64,000 bases of DNA from Oceanospirillaceae bacterium (GCA_015665455.1 JADFAD010000003.1:372001-436000); one strand, 5' to 3'; counted from the stretch's first letter, positions 19,928-29,827 are shown. Numbers and translations are program-made. The notes: generated from the letters alone by a model not told the origin.

Positions 19928-22075
19928 CTACAGCATGCTGACTTTAATACCAACCGTACCCGTCATTGGGTTACCTGGTCGATAGCTTATGTCTGGATCG
20001 CCAACTTGATTAGACGTATACGTAGAATAACGACGATCAGTTAAATTCATGATCCTTGCAAAGAAAGAAACATCATCCGAATGATCGTAATTAGCACGTA
20101 AGTTAAACAGGTTGTGACCACCGTATTCAGAGGTATTTGTTTCATCCGTATAGTAACTACCAAGGTGTTCCCACTCTGCTTCAAACGATGCTTTAGGCAA
20201 TACCGTAGGATAATAACTAACCGTTAAGTTACCGATGGTTTCAGGCGCCTTCCCAACATCAAAGCCTTCAAAGTTACGCGTTTCACGGGCAAAGCCTCCG
20301 CATGCAGCTGAAAAGCACTGGTAAAGATACTGAAAGTCGTCGTACTTCTGCTTTGTGTATGTAAACGCTGCGGCATAAGAGAACTCATCTGTAATATCGC
20401 CTTTTAAAGAAACTTCGATGCCATCGTGCGACGTTTCTCCGGCATTTACCGTCTTACGATCACTGCCATCGATATAGGTAACAATGTCGTCTTTGACTGT
20501 CATCGTATAAACCGCAACTTCGTATTGATGAGAACCAACTAATTGGCCTCGAATACCTACTTCAAAGCTGTCCGTGGTTACGGGTTGTAGGTTTTCAGTT
20601 TCTTGAGAAGATCCTGGACGAAATAATTGACCCACAGACGGAGCACGAAATGCGTGTCTGTAGTTAAAATACGCAGCATGCTTAGGATGGAAATTAAATA
20701 AAATCCCAGCCTTAGGGCTGAACTCATCAAAATCTACCGATTGCGATTCCGGTCTTAAGTGACGGTTGTCAACACCTTGGCCAGCCAAGTTATCATCATA
20801 ATCCACATCAAAATAATCGTACCGAAGACCGGCATCTAGGCGTACTTTAGGATGTACTTGCCATTCAGAATGAACGTACGGTGAGATAGAAAGCTGATCC
20901 GCATCATAATCATAATTCGACACGCCAGTTTCAGTGTAATCCGTATAGATGTCATCCTCTTCTGTAACCGTAATGGCCTTTTCTTCATAGTTGGATGGGG
21001 TATAGTCCACATCCATTCCCATAATCAACTTTCCTTTACCAGACCAAACGTTCTGTCGAAGTTTCGACATCAAACCATAGGATTGAAACTCAGTCTTTCG
21101 AATATTTGGATCATAAGTAATCATCCAGCTAGGCATCATCTCCGTATCGTTGTTTCTGAAATATGGAATGAAAGACACCTGTTGATCTTCGCTTGGCTCA
21201 AAGACAAATTCATTCGACAAACGTAAAGCATTGACGTCACGGTAACCAATGTCACCGTGATAGCGATTCTTCTTAGGGTTGTTGTAATAGTCGTTAGATT
21301 CAAGGCTTGACGTACCGCTTTGGTCCACTTCTGTGTAGGTCATAACGGTTTTACTGTTCCACTGCGCATTCAGTTTGCTGTCTACGCGCAAAGTAGAAGA
21401 AAAGCGGGAGTAATCTGCTTCTTGTCGATACCCTGAATTATCAGTAATGTTCACATCCGCACGAAAGCCAGTGTCTTCAGAAACTTTATCACCTACGGTT
21501 GCCAACATACGTTTCCAACCGTATGACCCAGCTTCAAGTTGTGCCGACGCTTCCGCTTGCTCTGGGCTTGGTTTCGTTATTGAATTAATAATGCCACCAA
21601 TGGCGTCACTGCCATAAAGTGCTGACCCTGGCCCCTTCGTTACTTCAACTCGATTACTCTGCGGCACGTTAACTTCATACAAACCATTATGATTAAAGAA
21701 ACCTGTAGGGCGCGTTGGAATGCCATCTTCTAAAAATAAGTACACACCTTTTGTAGTGATTGGCTGGCGAATAGAAGTCATGTGCCCTTCTCCGCTCAAG
21801 TTATTAATGTGTACACCCGCACTACGGTTTACAAGATCTGCCGGATGAGACGGCGCAATGTATTCAATGTCTACCGAGTCAAACGTAGCTACCGATTCTG
21901 TGATCTCCGCTTTGCTTCGCTCTTCTCGTGTTCCAGTTACAACGATTTCGCCAAGCACAAGGGTGTCCCCATCGATACTTTCAGCGGAAACAGCAGGAAT
22001 ATAAGACAACATAAATAACGGAGAAATTGCCAGCGCGAGCGGTTTAAATCCAGAGATATACTTAAAGTGAGACAT
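19928..22075 (-). CDS. TonB-dependent outer-membrane receptor
   Basis: A 715-residue receptor with a signal peptide ending near VSA-ESI. A TonB box-like segment (LGEIVVTGTREE) precedes the plug (about 45-170, with NRVEVTKGPGSALYGSDAIGG). The barrel ends in a C-terminal aliphatic/aromatic strand (GTVGIKVSML). I chose ATG 22075, which has AGGG upstream, over the TTG at 22099. Fused operon context with a PepSY protein suggests an iron or siderophore substrate, possibly another metal chelate. I found only a poor Fur match upstream. Confidence 0.92.
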   Translation of the reverse strand: MSHFKYISGFKPLALAISPLFMLSYIPAVSAESIDGDTLVLGEIVVTGTREERSKAEITESVATFDSVDIEYIAPSHPADLVNRSAGVHINNLSGEGHMTSIRQPITTKGVYLFLEDGIPTRPTGFFNHNGLYEVNVPQSNRVEVTKGPGSALYGSDAIGGIINSITKPSPEQAEASAQLEAGSYGWKRMLATVGDKVSEDTGFRADVNITDNSGYRQEADYSRFSSTLRVDSKLNAQWNSKTVMTYTEVDQSGTSSLESNDYYNNPKKNRYHGDIGYRDVNALRLSNEFVFEPSEDQQVSFIPYFRNNDTEMMPSWMITYDPNIRKTEFQSYGLMSKLRQNVWSGKGKLIMGMDVDYTPSNYEEKAITVTEEDDIYTDYTETGVSNYDYDADQLSISPYVHSEWQVHPKVRLDAGLRYDYFDVDYDDNLAGQGVDNRHLRPESQSVDFDEFSPKAGILFNFHPKHAAYFNYRHAFRAPSVGQLFRPGSSQETENLQPVTTDSFEVGIRGQLVGSHQYEVAVYTMTVKDDIVTYIDGSDRKTVNAGETSHDGIEVSLKGDITDEFSYAAAFTYTKQKYDDFQYLYQCFSAACGGFARETRNFEGFDVGKAPETIGNLTVSYYPTVLPKASFEAEWEHLGSYYTDETNTSEYGGHNLFNLRANYDHSDDVSFFARIMNLTDRRYSTYTSNQVGDPDISYRPGNPMTGTVGIKVSML

Positions 22076-22337
22076 ACGATCAAATACCCTGAGTGCCAAA
22101 TTAAATTGTTATAACTTCATTAGAAATGAGAAACGAAGTAATTATTTGGCGGGCATTCTAGTTATAAATCAGAAGGTTGAGAATGCGACCAATTGTCGCA
22201 CCCCAGATGAATGGATGAAGAACTTTCTATCAATCTTGATATTTATTACAGTAAAGCTTCGTAATATCACATCGCAAATAAAATATAATGATCTCTTCTC
22301 CAAGAAATAAAACAATAACAACGGGTCGCAATACGAA

Positions 22338-23846
22338 ATGAAAACCGCTCTAAGAAAATCGATGTTTCTAGCTCTATTAATCATTATTCTAATTACGGCC
22401 TACGTCATCGTTAGAACACTAACCTTTGCTGTGGATGTAGATAACGGCACACTACTGCCAAAGCCCATCAAAGTGCAGCAATTACCAAGTGATCAGAATG
22501 AACCGGTTCTGCTAGATAAGCTAACAAGAGCCATCCAGATTAAAACAATATCCAGCCTGCCTGACACTCAAATAAAAGCAGATGCCTTTAGCCAATTCAC
22601 GTCTTTTCTGAAAACTGAATTTCCAGTCGTATTTTCGACCTTAGATGTACAGTTCTTTAATGAGCACAGCTTACTTATTAAATGGGTTGGGATTAACCCT
22701 TCACTTAAACCCGCTCTTTTCTTAGCACACAGCGATGTTGTGCCAATCCAGGATAATGAGAAATCCAAATGGAAGCACCCGCCTTTCAGCGGTGCTATCG
22801 CTGAAGATTACATCTGGGGTCGAGGTACCTTAGACGATAAGGCCAGTTTATTGGCTCAACTTGAAGCCATTGAATCCCTGCTTAAATCTAACTTTAAACC
22901 CCAAAGAAGTCTCTACTTTGCATTTGGACACGACGAGGAAGTGGGCGGCGAACTCGGAGCCATAACCATGGCCAACCACTTTGCCGATAATAAAATATCC
23001 TTTGAGTTTTTAGTCGACGAAGGCATGGTAATCACTGACGGCATCGTTCCCCATATTACCAATCGCATCGCTCACATTGGCCCTGGCGAAAAGGGGTATC
23101 TCAGCCTAAAACTGGTGGTTGAATCACAAGGAGGTCACTCATCTAAACCCCCTGAGTTAACTGCATCCGGCCGCATTGCCAGAGCGATTTATCGCATACA
23201 AAGCGAACCATTTGATATCGACCTCACTTACAGTGCCGAATTTGTACGCCACCTTGGCACTAAAATGCCTTTCACTCAGCGCATGATAATGGCCAATCAA
23301 TGGCTATTCAAACCCATTGCAGACACCTTAATCCCACCGATTCCTGAGCTGTTAGCATCTTTACGAACCACGACAGCACCCACCATGCTCAGTGGAAGCA
23401 ACAAAGATAATGTATTGGCGACGGAGGCTTCAGCCATCATCAACTTCAGAATTTTACCAAGTGATTCCATTGACTTCGTCATTCAGGAAACTCGAAGAAA
23501 GATTAAAGATGAACAAGTAAGAATAGAAATTTACGGAAAGCCAAGTGAGCCTTCAAAGATCAGTGACACAGATTCAAGCGGGTATAAGATCATCAAGCAA
23601 AGCATTAAAGAAGGTATTCCAAATGAAGCCATCACTGTTGCGCCAATGCTCGTCATTGCAGCCACTGACGCACGGCATTACAGCCACCTGACCGATCAAA
23701 GCTATCGCTTTTCCCCCATCACAATCACTAAAGAAAATAAAGATGGCTTCCATGGCATTAATGAGCGAATTTCTCAAAAAAGCTATTTAGAAGCCATTCG
23801 TATTTATCAACGACTGTTCATAAACTCAGGTTCACTGATCCATTAA
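22338..23846 (+). CDS. M20-family metallopeptidase (PM20D1/carboxypeptidase S-like)
   Basis: A 502-residue hydrolase with an N-terminal membrane anchor (about 9-30), so it probably works in the periplasm. Zinc-site motifs are LAHSDVVP, WGRGTLDDKAS, GHDEEVGGELG, a C-terminal DARHY and FHGINERIS, all intact. The layout and the roughly 500-residue length fit the PM20D1/CPS1 subgroup, which hydrolyses or forms N-acyl amino acids or cleaves dipeptides. It is divergent from the TonB receptor, and no functional link is evident. Confidence 0.88.
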   Translation: MKTALRKSMFLALLIIILITAYVIVRTLTFAVDVDNGTLLPKPIKVQQLPSDQNEPVLLDKLTRAIQIKTISSLPDTQIKADAFSQFTSFLKTEFPVVFSTLDVQFFNEHSLLIKWVGINPSLKPALFLAHSDVVPIQDNEKSKWKHPPFSGAIAEDYIWGRGTLDDKASLLAQLEAIESLLKSNFKPQRSLYFAFGHDEEVGGELGAITMANHFADNKISFEFLVDEGMVITDGIVPHITNRIAHIGPGEKGYLSLKLVVESQGGHSSKPPELTASGRIARAIYRIQSEPFDIDLTYSAEFVRHLGTKMPFTQRMIMANQWLFKPIADTLIPPIPELLASLRTTTAPTMLSGSNKDNVLATEASAIINFRILPSDSIDFVIQETRRKIKDEQVRIEIYGKPSEPSKISDTDSSGYKIIKQSIKEGIPNEAITVAPMLVIAATDARHYSHLTDQSYRFSPITITKENKDGFHGINERISQKSYLEAIRIYQRLFINSGSLIH

Positions 23847-23875
23847 ATGCTTCTAGATCATGTTCTGGTTCTAAC

Positions 23876-24397
23876 TCAGATATATGTCAGCTGTTTTTCC
23901 CAGAACATGGCCCGTCCCATCTCAGGATCAAGCTCATACCCCGCAAAACCGAACTTACGATAAGAGGCTTGAGCCACTTGATTACCCTCGAGAACTTCTA
24001 GGGTAATCTTTCCACTGCGTTTCTCTCTGGCAATTTGCTCTACTTTATCCATAAGAGCATGGCTTAACCCTAACCCTCGATACTTACCATCCACATAAAG
24101 ATCATGAATATTAACGATGGGCTTGCACTTAAAACTTGAAAACGATTCCATACAATTAACCAAACCTGCAGGCGCTTCATTAACATAACAAAGCACAGAA
24201 AATGCATACGATCGCTTTGCTAATTCCGAAACCAAGTTTTGTACCACTGCGGAATCCAAAGGCTTACCGCCCCCCATCGGATGCAATGCATACTGATTCA
24301 ACAAATAGACGATATCTTCGGCATGTTGGGGGTTGGTATAATCCGCAACGAGAATATTTCGATTCTTATTGATTCCTTCCATGGTATTCATCTCCAT
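23876..24397 (-). CDS. GNAT-family N-acetyltransferase
   Basis: A soluble 173-residue acetyltransferase. The acetyl-CoA loop is in VDGKYRGLGLSHALMDKVE, and the ASYRKFGFAGYELD motif completes the GNAT fold. The substrate is unknown. Two starts are possible: ATG 24397, or ATG 24382 with GGAG nine bases upstream, which would drop five residues. It follows the thioesterase gene by 33 bases on the same strand, so they are likely co-transcribed. Confidence 0.88.
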   Translation of the reverse strand: MEMNTMEGINKNRNILVADYTNPQHAEDIVYLLNQYALHPMGGGKPLDSAVVQNLVSELAKRSYAFSVLCYVNEAPAGLVNCMESFSSFKCKPIVNIHDLYVDGKYRGLGLSHALMDKVEQIAREKRSGKITLEVLEGNQVAQASYRKFGFAGYELDPEMGRAMFWEKQLTYI

Positions 24398-24430
24398 TCA
24401 AATCGGCGCAACCTGTAACGCGCATAAGTA

Positions 24431-24835
24431 TTATGAAAGTGCCGAACGAAGATCATCAGGCACACTGATTGGTCGCTTAGTTTCTGGTGAAACGCAAACG
24501 TATGTAATATTGGCGCTGAATGCTTGTGTATGAGGCATGATATTGCCCTCTACAATCAAACTGAAAGAATGTACGCCAACCGCCCCCACACTTACTTTTA
24601 TATAAAGCTCATCGTCCCACGTAACAGGGTGCAAAAACTCTAGAGTAAACGCTCTAACAGGAGGTAATACGCCCATATCCTTTAGTCGTTTAATACCAGG
24701 CCCATCTAGCCATTGGCCTAATGCTTCGTGGGTTGATTCAAGTGCAAAATGTGAAAATCGAGGGGTATAAACAATGCCCTCTGGGTCACAATCCCCAAAA
24801 AGAACTTTCCTTTGAATAAATACTGGCTCTGCCAT
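24431..24835 (-). CDS. Acyl-CoA thioesterase, hot-dog fold (4-hydroxybenzoyl-CoA thioesterase-like)
   Basis: A 134-residue hot-dog protein. VLFGDCDPEGIVYTPRFSHF carries the active-site Asp in the DxxGIVYxPRF pattern of the 4HBT/YbgC group. The substrate cannot be told from sequence. It is followed closely by the GNAT gene and separated from hmuV by 163 bp, so it is probably outside the heme operon. Confidence 0.88.
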   Translation of the reverse strand: MAEPVFIQRKVLFGDCDPEGIVYTPRFSHFALESTHEALGQWLDGPGIKRLKDMGVLPPVRAFTLEFLHPVTWDDELYIKVSVGAVGVHSFSLIVEGNIMPHTQAFSANITYVCVSPETKRPISVPDDLRSALS

Positions 24836-24998
24836 AATAGAAGCCTCAAGTAGTTGCTTGATTCATATACATTCTAGATGCAATGAACGAAGCTACCACA
24901 AGCTCAAGCCAACTCAAAGGGCAAGAGTTGAGTACGGGACACTATGTGAAGTCACGCTCTCGCGCACACTTAATCAAGTTAATTGATCTCAAACAACA

Positions 24999-25757
24999 CT
25001 AAACCAATGCCGTGCGACCTTCATCTAATTCGACCACATCTGGCTTATACCCCCAAACACGGTCTACTTGATTCACGCTTAACACATCCGAAGGACGACC
25101 TGAGTCAACCACCTTTCCATCTTGCAATAACCAAACTGAATCGCAATAACGTAATGCGTGATTAAGATCGTGAATAATTGCGACCACTCCCCAGCCCCGT
25201 TCATGACAGAGGGTTTTCGATAAATTTAAGATCTGGTGCTGCTGACCTAAATCTTGAGCGGATGTAGGTTCATCCAATAACAACAAAGGCGCTTTTTCTG
25301 CCTGAGATAACTGAACTAAAACCCTCGCTAAATGGATTCTTTGTCGCTCACCACCGGACAACTCAGAATAAACCCGATCGAAGAAGTGCAATGTGTCCGT
25401 TTCTTCCATCGCTTTACGGGCAAGCAAACGCCCTTCTGCTTTACTCGCAGTCAAAGGAATCAAACCTAGAGACACCACCTCTCCCCCCGTAAATGGAAAA
25501 CTCAACTGACTCGCTTGAGGTAACACACCAAGGTGCTTTGCTAATGTAATTGGTTTCCATTTTTGAATGGATTTATTGTGGAATTTAATATCCCCTGAAC
25601 AGGTTATTTCACCTGTGATGGCTTTGAACAACGTCGATTTACCTGCGCCATTGGCGCCTAACAAGGCAACCAACTCTCTCTCTTTGGTGGCAAGGCGATT
25701 GATCTCCAGCAGTTGGCGTTCAGATACAGAATAAGATAGGTTTGAAAGTGAAAGCAT
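24999..25757 (-). CDS. hmuV: Heme ABC transporter ATP-binding protein
   Basis: A 252-residue ATPase that powers heme import across the inner membrane. Walker A is GANGAGKST (about 34-42), the signature is LSGGERQR, Walker B is LLLDEPTSAQD, and the switch His lies in IIHDLNHAL. It is the last gene of the tonB-exbB-exbD-hmuTUV run, 28 bases after hmuU (the Vibrio name would be hutD). Confidence 0.93.
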   Translation of the reverse strand: MLSLSNLSYSVSERQLLEINRLATKERELVALLGANGAGKSTLFKAITGEITCSGDIKFHNKSIQKWKPITLAKHLGVLPQASQLSFPFTGGEVVSLGLIPLTASKAEGRLLARKAMEETDTLHFFDRVYSELSGGERQRIHLARVLVQLSQAEKAPLLLLDEPTSAQDLGQQHQILNLSKTLCHERGWGVVAIIHDLNHALRYCDSVWLLQDGKVVDSGRPSDVLSVNQVDRVWGYKPDVVELDEGRTALV

Positions 25758-25785
25758 ATTTGAAACAACAAAATGAAAAAACGAG

Positions 25786-26817
25786 TTACATGAAGCTCTT
25801 GCGGCGTTGAAACAAAAGCACCATAAAGAAAGGCGCGCCCAAGCCCGCAGTTACCAAGCCTACTGGCATTTCAGAAGGCGACATCCACGTGCGAGCACCC
25901 ATATCGGCCAGCAACAATAAACCACCGCCAATCAGCGCTGACAAAGGTAAAAGCACTCGATGATCAGGCCCTACAAGCATTCTTACCAAATGCGGGACAA
26001 CAAGACCAACAAACCCTATGATTCCCGACACCGACACAGCAATGCCGACACAAACTGCGGTTAAAACAATGAACTGTTTTTTAAGCTTTTCTACTTCAAT
26101 ACCTAAATGACGTGCTTCCGACTCACCCAGTAACAATGCATTGAGTACATTCGCTTTTCTCTGGAAGAAAACAGAAACAACCATCAAAGTAAGTGCTGCA
26201 AGCGCAACATCCTTACCCGAAGCCGCAGCAAGAGACCCCATCTGCCATAAACTCAGATCTCGTAATGCCTTATCACTGGCCAAATATGTGAGCAGCCCAA
26301 TGATTGCCCCAGAGAAAGCAGCGATCGCAACGCCCGCTAACAACAAAACAACCACCGAAGTACCCGATTCTGATCTCGACAACCCATACACCACTAAGGT
26401 TGTTAATAAGCCCCCCGAAAACGCAGCAATTGGAACAGAAACGCCCTGCACCGCCACCGGAAGAAGCACAATGGCAATAGCAGCCCCCAAAGCAGCCCCG
26501 GAGGCAACACCAATGATTCCTGGGTCCGCCAAAGGGTTCCTAAAAATACCCTGCATGACAGCACCGCATTGTGCTAGCAGCGCCCCAACCATCAATGCAA
26601 GCAGTGTTCTCGGTAAACGAAGATCCCAAATAACCACTTGTTCGTATTGCTGAAGAGAACTGTGAGCACTGCCCCACATTCCATCCCAAACAGTAATTAA
26701 GCTTGGAAGTATCGGTAAATCCATGGGGCCCGTTGTAATGGACAAAGCTACAAGCAGCATCACTCCGATCACCAACGGCGGAGTTAAAACCTCTCCAGAC
26801 CAACGTTTCATCATCAT
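25786..26817 (-). CDS. hmuU: Heme ABC transporter permease
   Basis: A 343-residue FecCD/BtuC-type permease with about ten TM helices. The family signature GAVMQGIFRNPLADPGIIGV is present (about 85-104), as is the coupling GIIGFVGLVVPHLVRM region. It sits between hmuT (four bases upstream) and hmuV, consistent with a complete heme importer. Confidence 0.94.
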   Translation of the reverse strand: MMMKRWSGEVLTPPLVIGVMLLVALSITTGPMDLPILPSLITVWDGMWGSAHSSLQQYEQVVIWDLRLPRTLLALMVGALLAQCGAVMQGIFRNPLADPGIIGVASGAALGAAIAIVLLPVAVQGVSVPIAAFSGGLLTTLVVYGLSRSESGTSVVVLLLAGVAIAAFSGAIIGLLTYLASDKALRDLSLWQMGSLAAASGKDVALAALTLMVVSVFFQRKANVLNALLLGESEARHLGIEVEKLKKQFIVLTAVCVGIAVSVSGIIGFVGLVVPHLVRMLVGPDHRVLLPLSALIGGGLLLLADMGARTWMSPSEMPVGLVTAGLGAPFFMVLLFQRRKSFM

Positions 26818-26820
26818 GAA

Positions 26821-27654
26821 TCAGTTGCTCAATTGGCGAGACAATCGCAATGCTTCTTTCATGGCTGACAATGATATGCCCGACACAATGGATCTTGCAT
26901 CAACAAACAAAACCTTTGATGCTTTTCCTGCTGGCGTATGAAACAAAATAGGGTTTTGCTGTAAAAGCGCATCAGGCGCATCAGGGCTTTCACTCGCTAC
27001 AAGGATCACATCAGGCTGCATCGCTAATAACGCTTCTGGGGCAACCGCTCGATAGTTCGAAAAGTCAGCTTGATTTTGACTATTTAACAGCGTGATCAGT
27101 GCATCTCCTGTGGTGCCTTTACCGGCTTGCTGCATTCCTCGACCTTCTAAATACAACAAAAACACAATCTTCTTAGGTTGTGTGCTCTCTGCCATTTTAG
27201 AGAGTGACTCTTCCGACTCATGCACTTGTTGGATCAATGACTCAGCAGATAATCCTAACGAGCTGGATATCCCTCGAATGTTTGAAATCAGCTCAGAAGG
27301 ATTAGACGCAGTAGGTTGAAGTAACATTTGTGTTTTTGCTTGTTTCAATGCATCCACAGCCTCTTTGGGGCCTATATGTTCACTGCCAAACACATTGGTC
27401 GGCTTTAAACTCATTAGCCCCTCTGCAGAAAGATTACGGTGATAACCAACCACCGCAGGCTTCAACCCTTCAGGTATTGTGCTTGTAACATCCACTCCGA
27501 CAATGGAATCCCCTAACCCGAGCGTTAATAGGATCTCAGTCGCGCCAGCGTCGGTACTGACAATACGAGTTTTAACGTTAGCCTCTGAATTTGCTACAGA
27601 AAAGGTGAGAATTAAAACCGTTAAACAGATTAATGCAACAAAGAGATTGTTCAT
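26821..27654 (-). CDS. hmuT: Periplasmic hemin-binding protein
   Basis: A 277-residue substrate-binding protein with a signal peptide (MNNLFVALICLTVLILTFSVANS). The class III binding fold has ILLTLGLGDSIVGVD, VGYHRNLSAEGLMSLKP and GKASKVLFVDARSIVSG. I chose ATG 27654 because AAGGA lies five bases upstream and the signal peptide then begins properly. The open frame extends to a TTG at 27753, and its extra 33 codons are largely an 18-bp tandem repeat, probably untranslated. It delivers heme to HmuUV. Confidence 0.92.
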   Translation of the reverse strand: MNNLFVALICLTVLILTFSVANSEANVKTRIVSTDAGATEILLTLGLGDSIVGVDVTSTIPEGLKPAVVGYHRNLSAEGLMSLKPTNVFGSEHIGPKEAVDALKQAKTQMLLQPTASNPSELISNIRGISSSLGLSAESLIQQVHESEESLSKMAESTQPKKIVFLLYLEGRGMQQAGKGTTGDALITLLNSQNQADFSNYRAVAPEALLAMQPDVILVASESPDAPDALLQQNPILFHTPAGKASKVLFVDARSIVSGISLSAMKEALRLSRQLSN

Positions 27655-27700
27655 TACATTCCTTGGTATGGCGATGTTCATATGGGGTTCCATGTTCAAT

Positions 27701-27754
27701 TTAATTTTGGTGTTAGATTTAATATTGATGCTAGATTTAATTTCTGTGTTCAAC
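27701..27754. repeat. Three-copy imperfect 18-bp tandem repeat between exbD and hmuT
   Basis: Copies are TTAATTTTGGTGTTAGAT (27701-27718), TTAATATTGATGCTAGAT (27719-27736) and the more diverged TTAATTTCTGTGTTCAAC (27737-27754). The 18-bp unit is a multiple of three, so the hmuT frame stays open through it. Confidence 0.8.
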
Positions 27755-27773
27755 GTAAGCGTGCATACATCAT

Positions 27774-28187
27774 TTATTTTCTTGGGTTCATCACAATCTG
27801 AACGTCTTTCATCTGTTGCAAATTCAGTAAGGACATCACCTTAACTAAGTTATCCGCAGACGCTGCTTTGTCCGTAGCAATGGATACGCTTAAATCAGGT
27901 TCTAGTGTTTTTAGTAAACTACGTTCAAATTCATCCCAAGACTCGTAGGTTTGATGATCTATGCCCCAAACAGGGCTGAGCTTATGAATAGAAACCACCA
28001 TAGATTTCGGTTCTGCCAGATCAGCTTTGCTGCTTTGAATGACCTCAGGAATATTCACTGGCAATTTCAACAACGGTGCGTTAGCAGTGATTAATAAAAA
28101 AACGATCACAATAAAAACAATATCAATGAGGGGTGTAAGCTCCAGAGATGGGCTTTCTATTTCGTTCTTTGAAGCACTGTTAATCAT
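27774..28187 (-). CDS. exbD: ExbD-type biopolymer transport protein
   Basis: A 137-residue inner-membrane protein of the proton-driven TonB energiser. One TM lies at about 18-38 with the functional Asp in LTPLIDIVFIVIVFLL, and a periplasmic domain follows. It overlaps the exbB stop by four bases. Together with exbB and tonB it energises the heme receptor. Confidence 0.92.
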   Translation of the reverse strand: MINSASKNEIESPSLELTPLIDIVFIVIVFLLITANAPLLKLPVNIPEVIQSSKADLAEPKSMVVSIHKLSPVWGIDHQTYESWDEFERSLLKTLEPDLSVSIATDKAASADNLVKVMSLLNLQQMKDVQIVMNPRK

Positions 28188-28846
28188 GCAATAGAAGCCT
28201 GTTGTTTAGGGGGCATTGTATTTGATGATAAATGGATGTCATTCCGAACAGAATTTCTATCAATATCAATACCCTGAATCATCAAGTTCATTTGGTTCAT
28301 TACATGTTCTGTATTCCCTATTATGTGGTCAATCCACATTAAGAACCCGTGAGCACCTGCCAATGCAGGCAATGCGATTAGCAAACCAGCAGCCGTTGTA
28401 TGCATGGCTAGACCCAAACCCTCAGCCAACATAGACGGCTCAATCGCCCCAGTTACCAAGGACAAATCATCAAATACTTTAATCAACCCAAGTACCGTTC
28501 CTAATAAACCCAATAAAGGCGCAAGTACGGCAATTACTTGAAGCAAACGAATCCCCGAATTCAATTTACGTTTACGCATCTGAATCCAAATCTGAGCAAT
28601 TTCTTCCCTCAAAGATTTATCTTCTTGGGCATGAACCATCAGTAGCTCTAATCCTTGAGCGGTCAGTTTCGAAGTTTTCTTTTTTGGCCAAATCAGAGCG
28701 TCTTCTTCAAGCTTGGCCCTTCTCAAAGTAAACCATCCGAGCACCAAAATCTTTTCAAACAAAACAGCACACACCAATACCGATAAGGTAATTAAAGGCA
28801 TGGCTAAAGGCCCCAAGTGTTGGTGCACTAAATCAAAATCAAACAT
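28184..28846 (-). CDS. exbB: ExbB/MotA/TolQ-family proton channel
   Basis: A 220-residue protein with TM helices at about 15-35, 108-130 and 150-172. The family core LLQVIAVLAPLLGLLGTVLG and EGLGLAMHTTAAGLLIALPA are intact. It is the channel partner of ExbD in the same operon, 48 bp after tonB. Confidence 0.93.
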   Translation of the reverse strand: MFDFDLVHQHLGPLAMPLITLSVLVCAVLFEKILVLGWFTLRRAKLEEDALIWPKKKTSKLTAQGLELLMVHAQEDKSLREEIAQIWIQMRKRKLNSGIRLLQVIAVLAPLLGLLGTVLGLIKVFDDLSLVTGAIEPSMLAEGLGLAMHTTAAGLLIALPALAGAHGFLMWIDHIIGNTEHVMNQMNLMIQGIDIDRNSVRNDIHLSSNTMPPKQQASIA

Positions 28847-28894
28847 GTATATACCACCTAAATTACGGCATTAAAGATCAACACCCACAAAGAA

Positions 28895-29749
28895 TTAATT
28901 CAAAGCAAATTCAACGGGAATACGAATATGAGAAGCAACGGTCAAAGCCCCTAACTTTCTTGGTAAAAACGCCCATTGCGTAACGGCTTTCACTGCCGCA
29001 GAATCTAAACTATCAATGCCAGAGCTATCAAAAACCTCAAGGCGAACTTGATTGCCCTCCCCATCAAGCCAGACATCCAACCAAACCACACCTTCTTGCC
29101 CCCGCTTTCGTGCGAGCTTTGGGTATACAGGCGGTTGAGGAGGAGCGCTAAAGCTCGGATCAGAAATAATCTCATCATGCACACCTTGATAATCAACTTG
29201 CTGAGTTGATGCACTGATCGAGATGTTTTCTGACGTTTCATTGTTAATCAAAGCGTCATCTAAGGTTTCATTATCAGAGTGAGGTTCAGTTAACGAGGTT
29301 TCAGAAATTGACAATGGCTCTGGAGATAGTTCCTGAGTTATAGAGTTCTCCATATCGGAAGGATGTTCTTCATCAATTAAAGATTCAGCCGTTGCGTTCT
29401 CAACTATTTCTTCTACTTTTTGGGGCAGTAACTTGCGCGCCTGTAACTCATTTTTCTGACCAGTGACTGTTTCTTTTGGGGGTATCTCTGCCTCCGTTTC
29501 TACAGCATTCTTTGAAATCACCTTAGGTTTCCTAGCCGCCTCTACCATGCTGGCTTCTGCACTCTGAACAAACGAAAAGGAAACAGACAACGTTGCTGAG
29601 CCATTTCCTGCTGTAATTAACGACTTCTCATCCTCTGCTTGGTACTCCACGTACAGCCAAGCATGTAATACCAAAGCACCAATAACGAAAAGCATACGCA
29701 ATAGATACGTCGAAGATCCGTTCACAACTTGCCTCGAAAAATATTTCAA
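28895..29749 (-). CDS. tonB: TonB energy-transducing protein
   Basis: A 284-residue TonB. The N-terminal anchor is at about 17-35. The periplasmic spacer (60-190) is rich in Glu, Ser and Thr rather than the usual Pro repeats, and the C-terminal domain is at about 200-284 (PPVYPKLARKRGQEGVVWL...AVTQWAFLPRK). It heads the operon with exbBD and hmuTUV and is divergent from the heme receptor, with a Fur-like box between. Confidence 0.92.
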   Translation of the reverse strand: MKYFSRQVVNGSSTYLLRMLFVIGALVLHAWLYVEYQAEDEKSLITAGNGSATLSVSFSFVQSAEASMVEAARKPKVISKNAVETEAEIPPKETVTGQKNELQARKLLPQKVEEIVENATAESLIDEEHPSDMENSITQELSPEPLSISETSLTEPHSDNETLDDALINNETSENISISASTQQVDYQGVHDEIISDPSFSAPPQPPVYPKLARKRGQEGVVWLDVWLDGEGNQVRLEVFDSSGIDSLDSAAVKAVTQWAFLPRKLGALTVASHIRIPVEFALN

Positions 29750-29768
29750 CTTTAATATTGCAAATAAT

Positions 29769-29787
29769 AATACGACTCATTATCATT
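29769..29787. promoter_or_regulatory. Fur-box-like sequence between tonB and heme receptor
   Basis: AATACGACTCATTATCATT has a perfect right half of the Fur consensus, 14 of 18 defined positions by hand. It is 19 bases from the tonB start and about 40 from the receptor start, so one site could repress both divergent units. Confidence 0.65.
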
Positions 29788-29827
29788 CGCAACACATTTA
29801 ATCAAAAAATACTAAATGGAATTGTTT

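Noticed and set aside
22100-22160. Fur-box-like AATGAGAAACGAAGTAATT before the TonB receptor
   Set aside because: Only about 11 of 18 positions agree; too weak to call.
26141-26653. 170-residue plus-strand frame antisense to hmuU
   Set aside because: Composition (Ala/Thr/Pro-rich) is the reverse reading of a conserved permease, not a gene.
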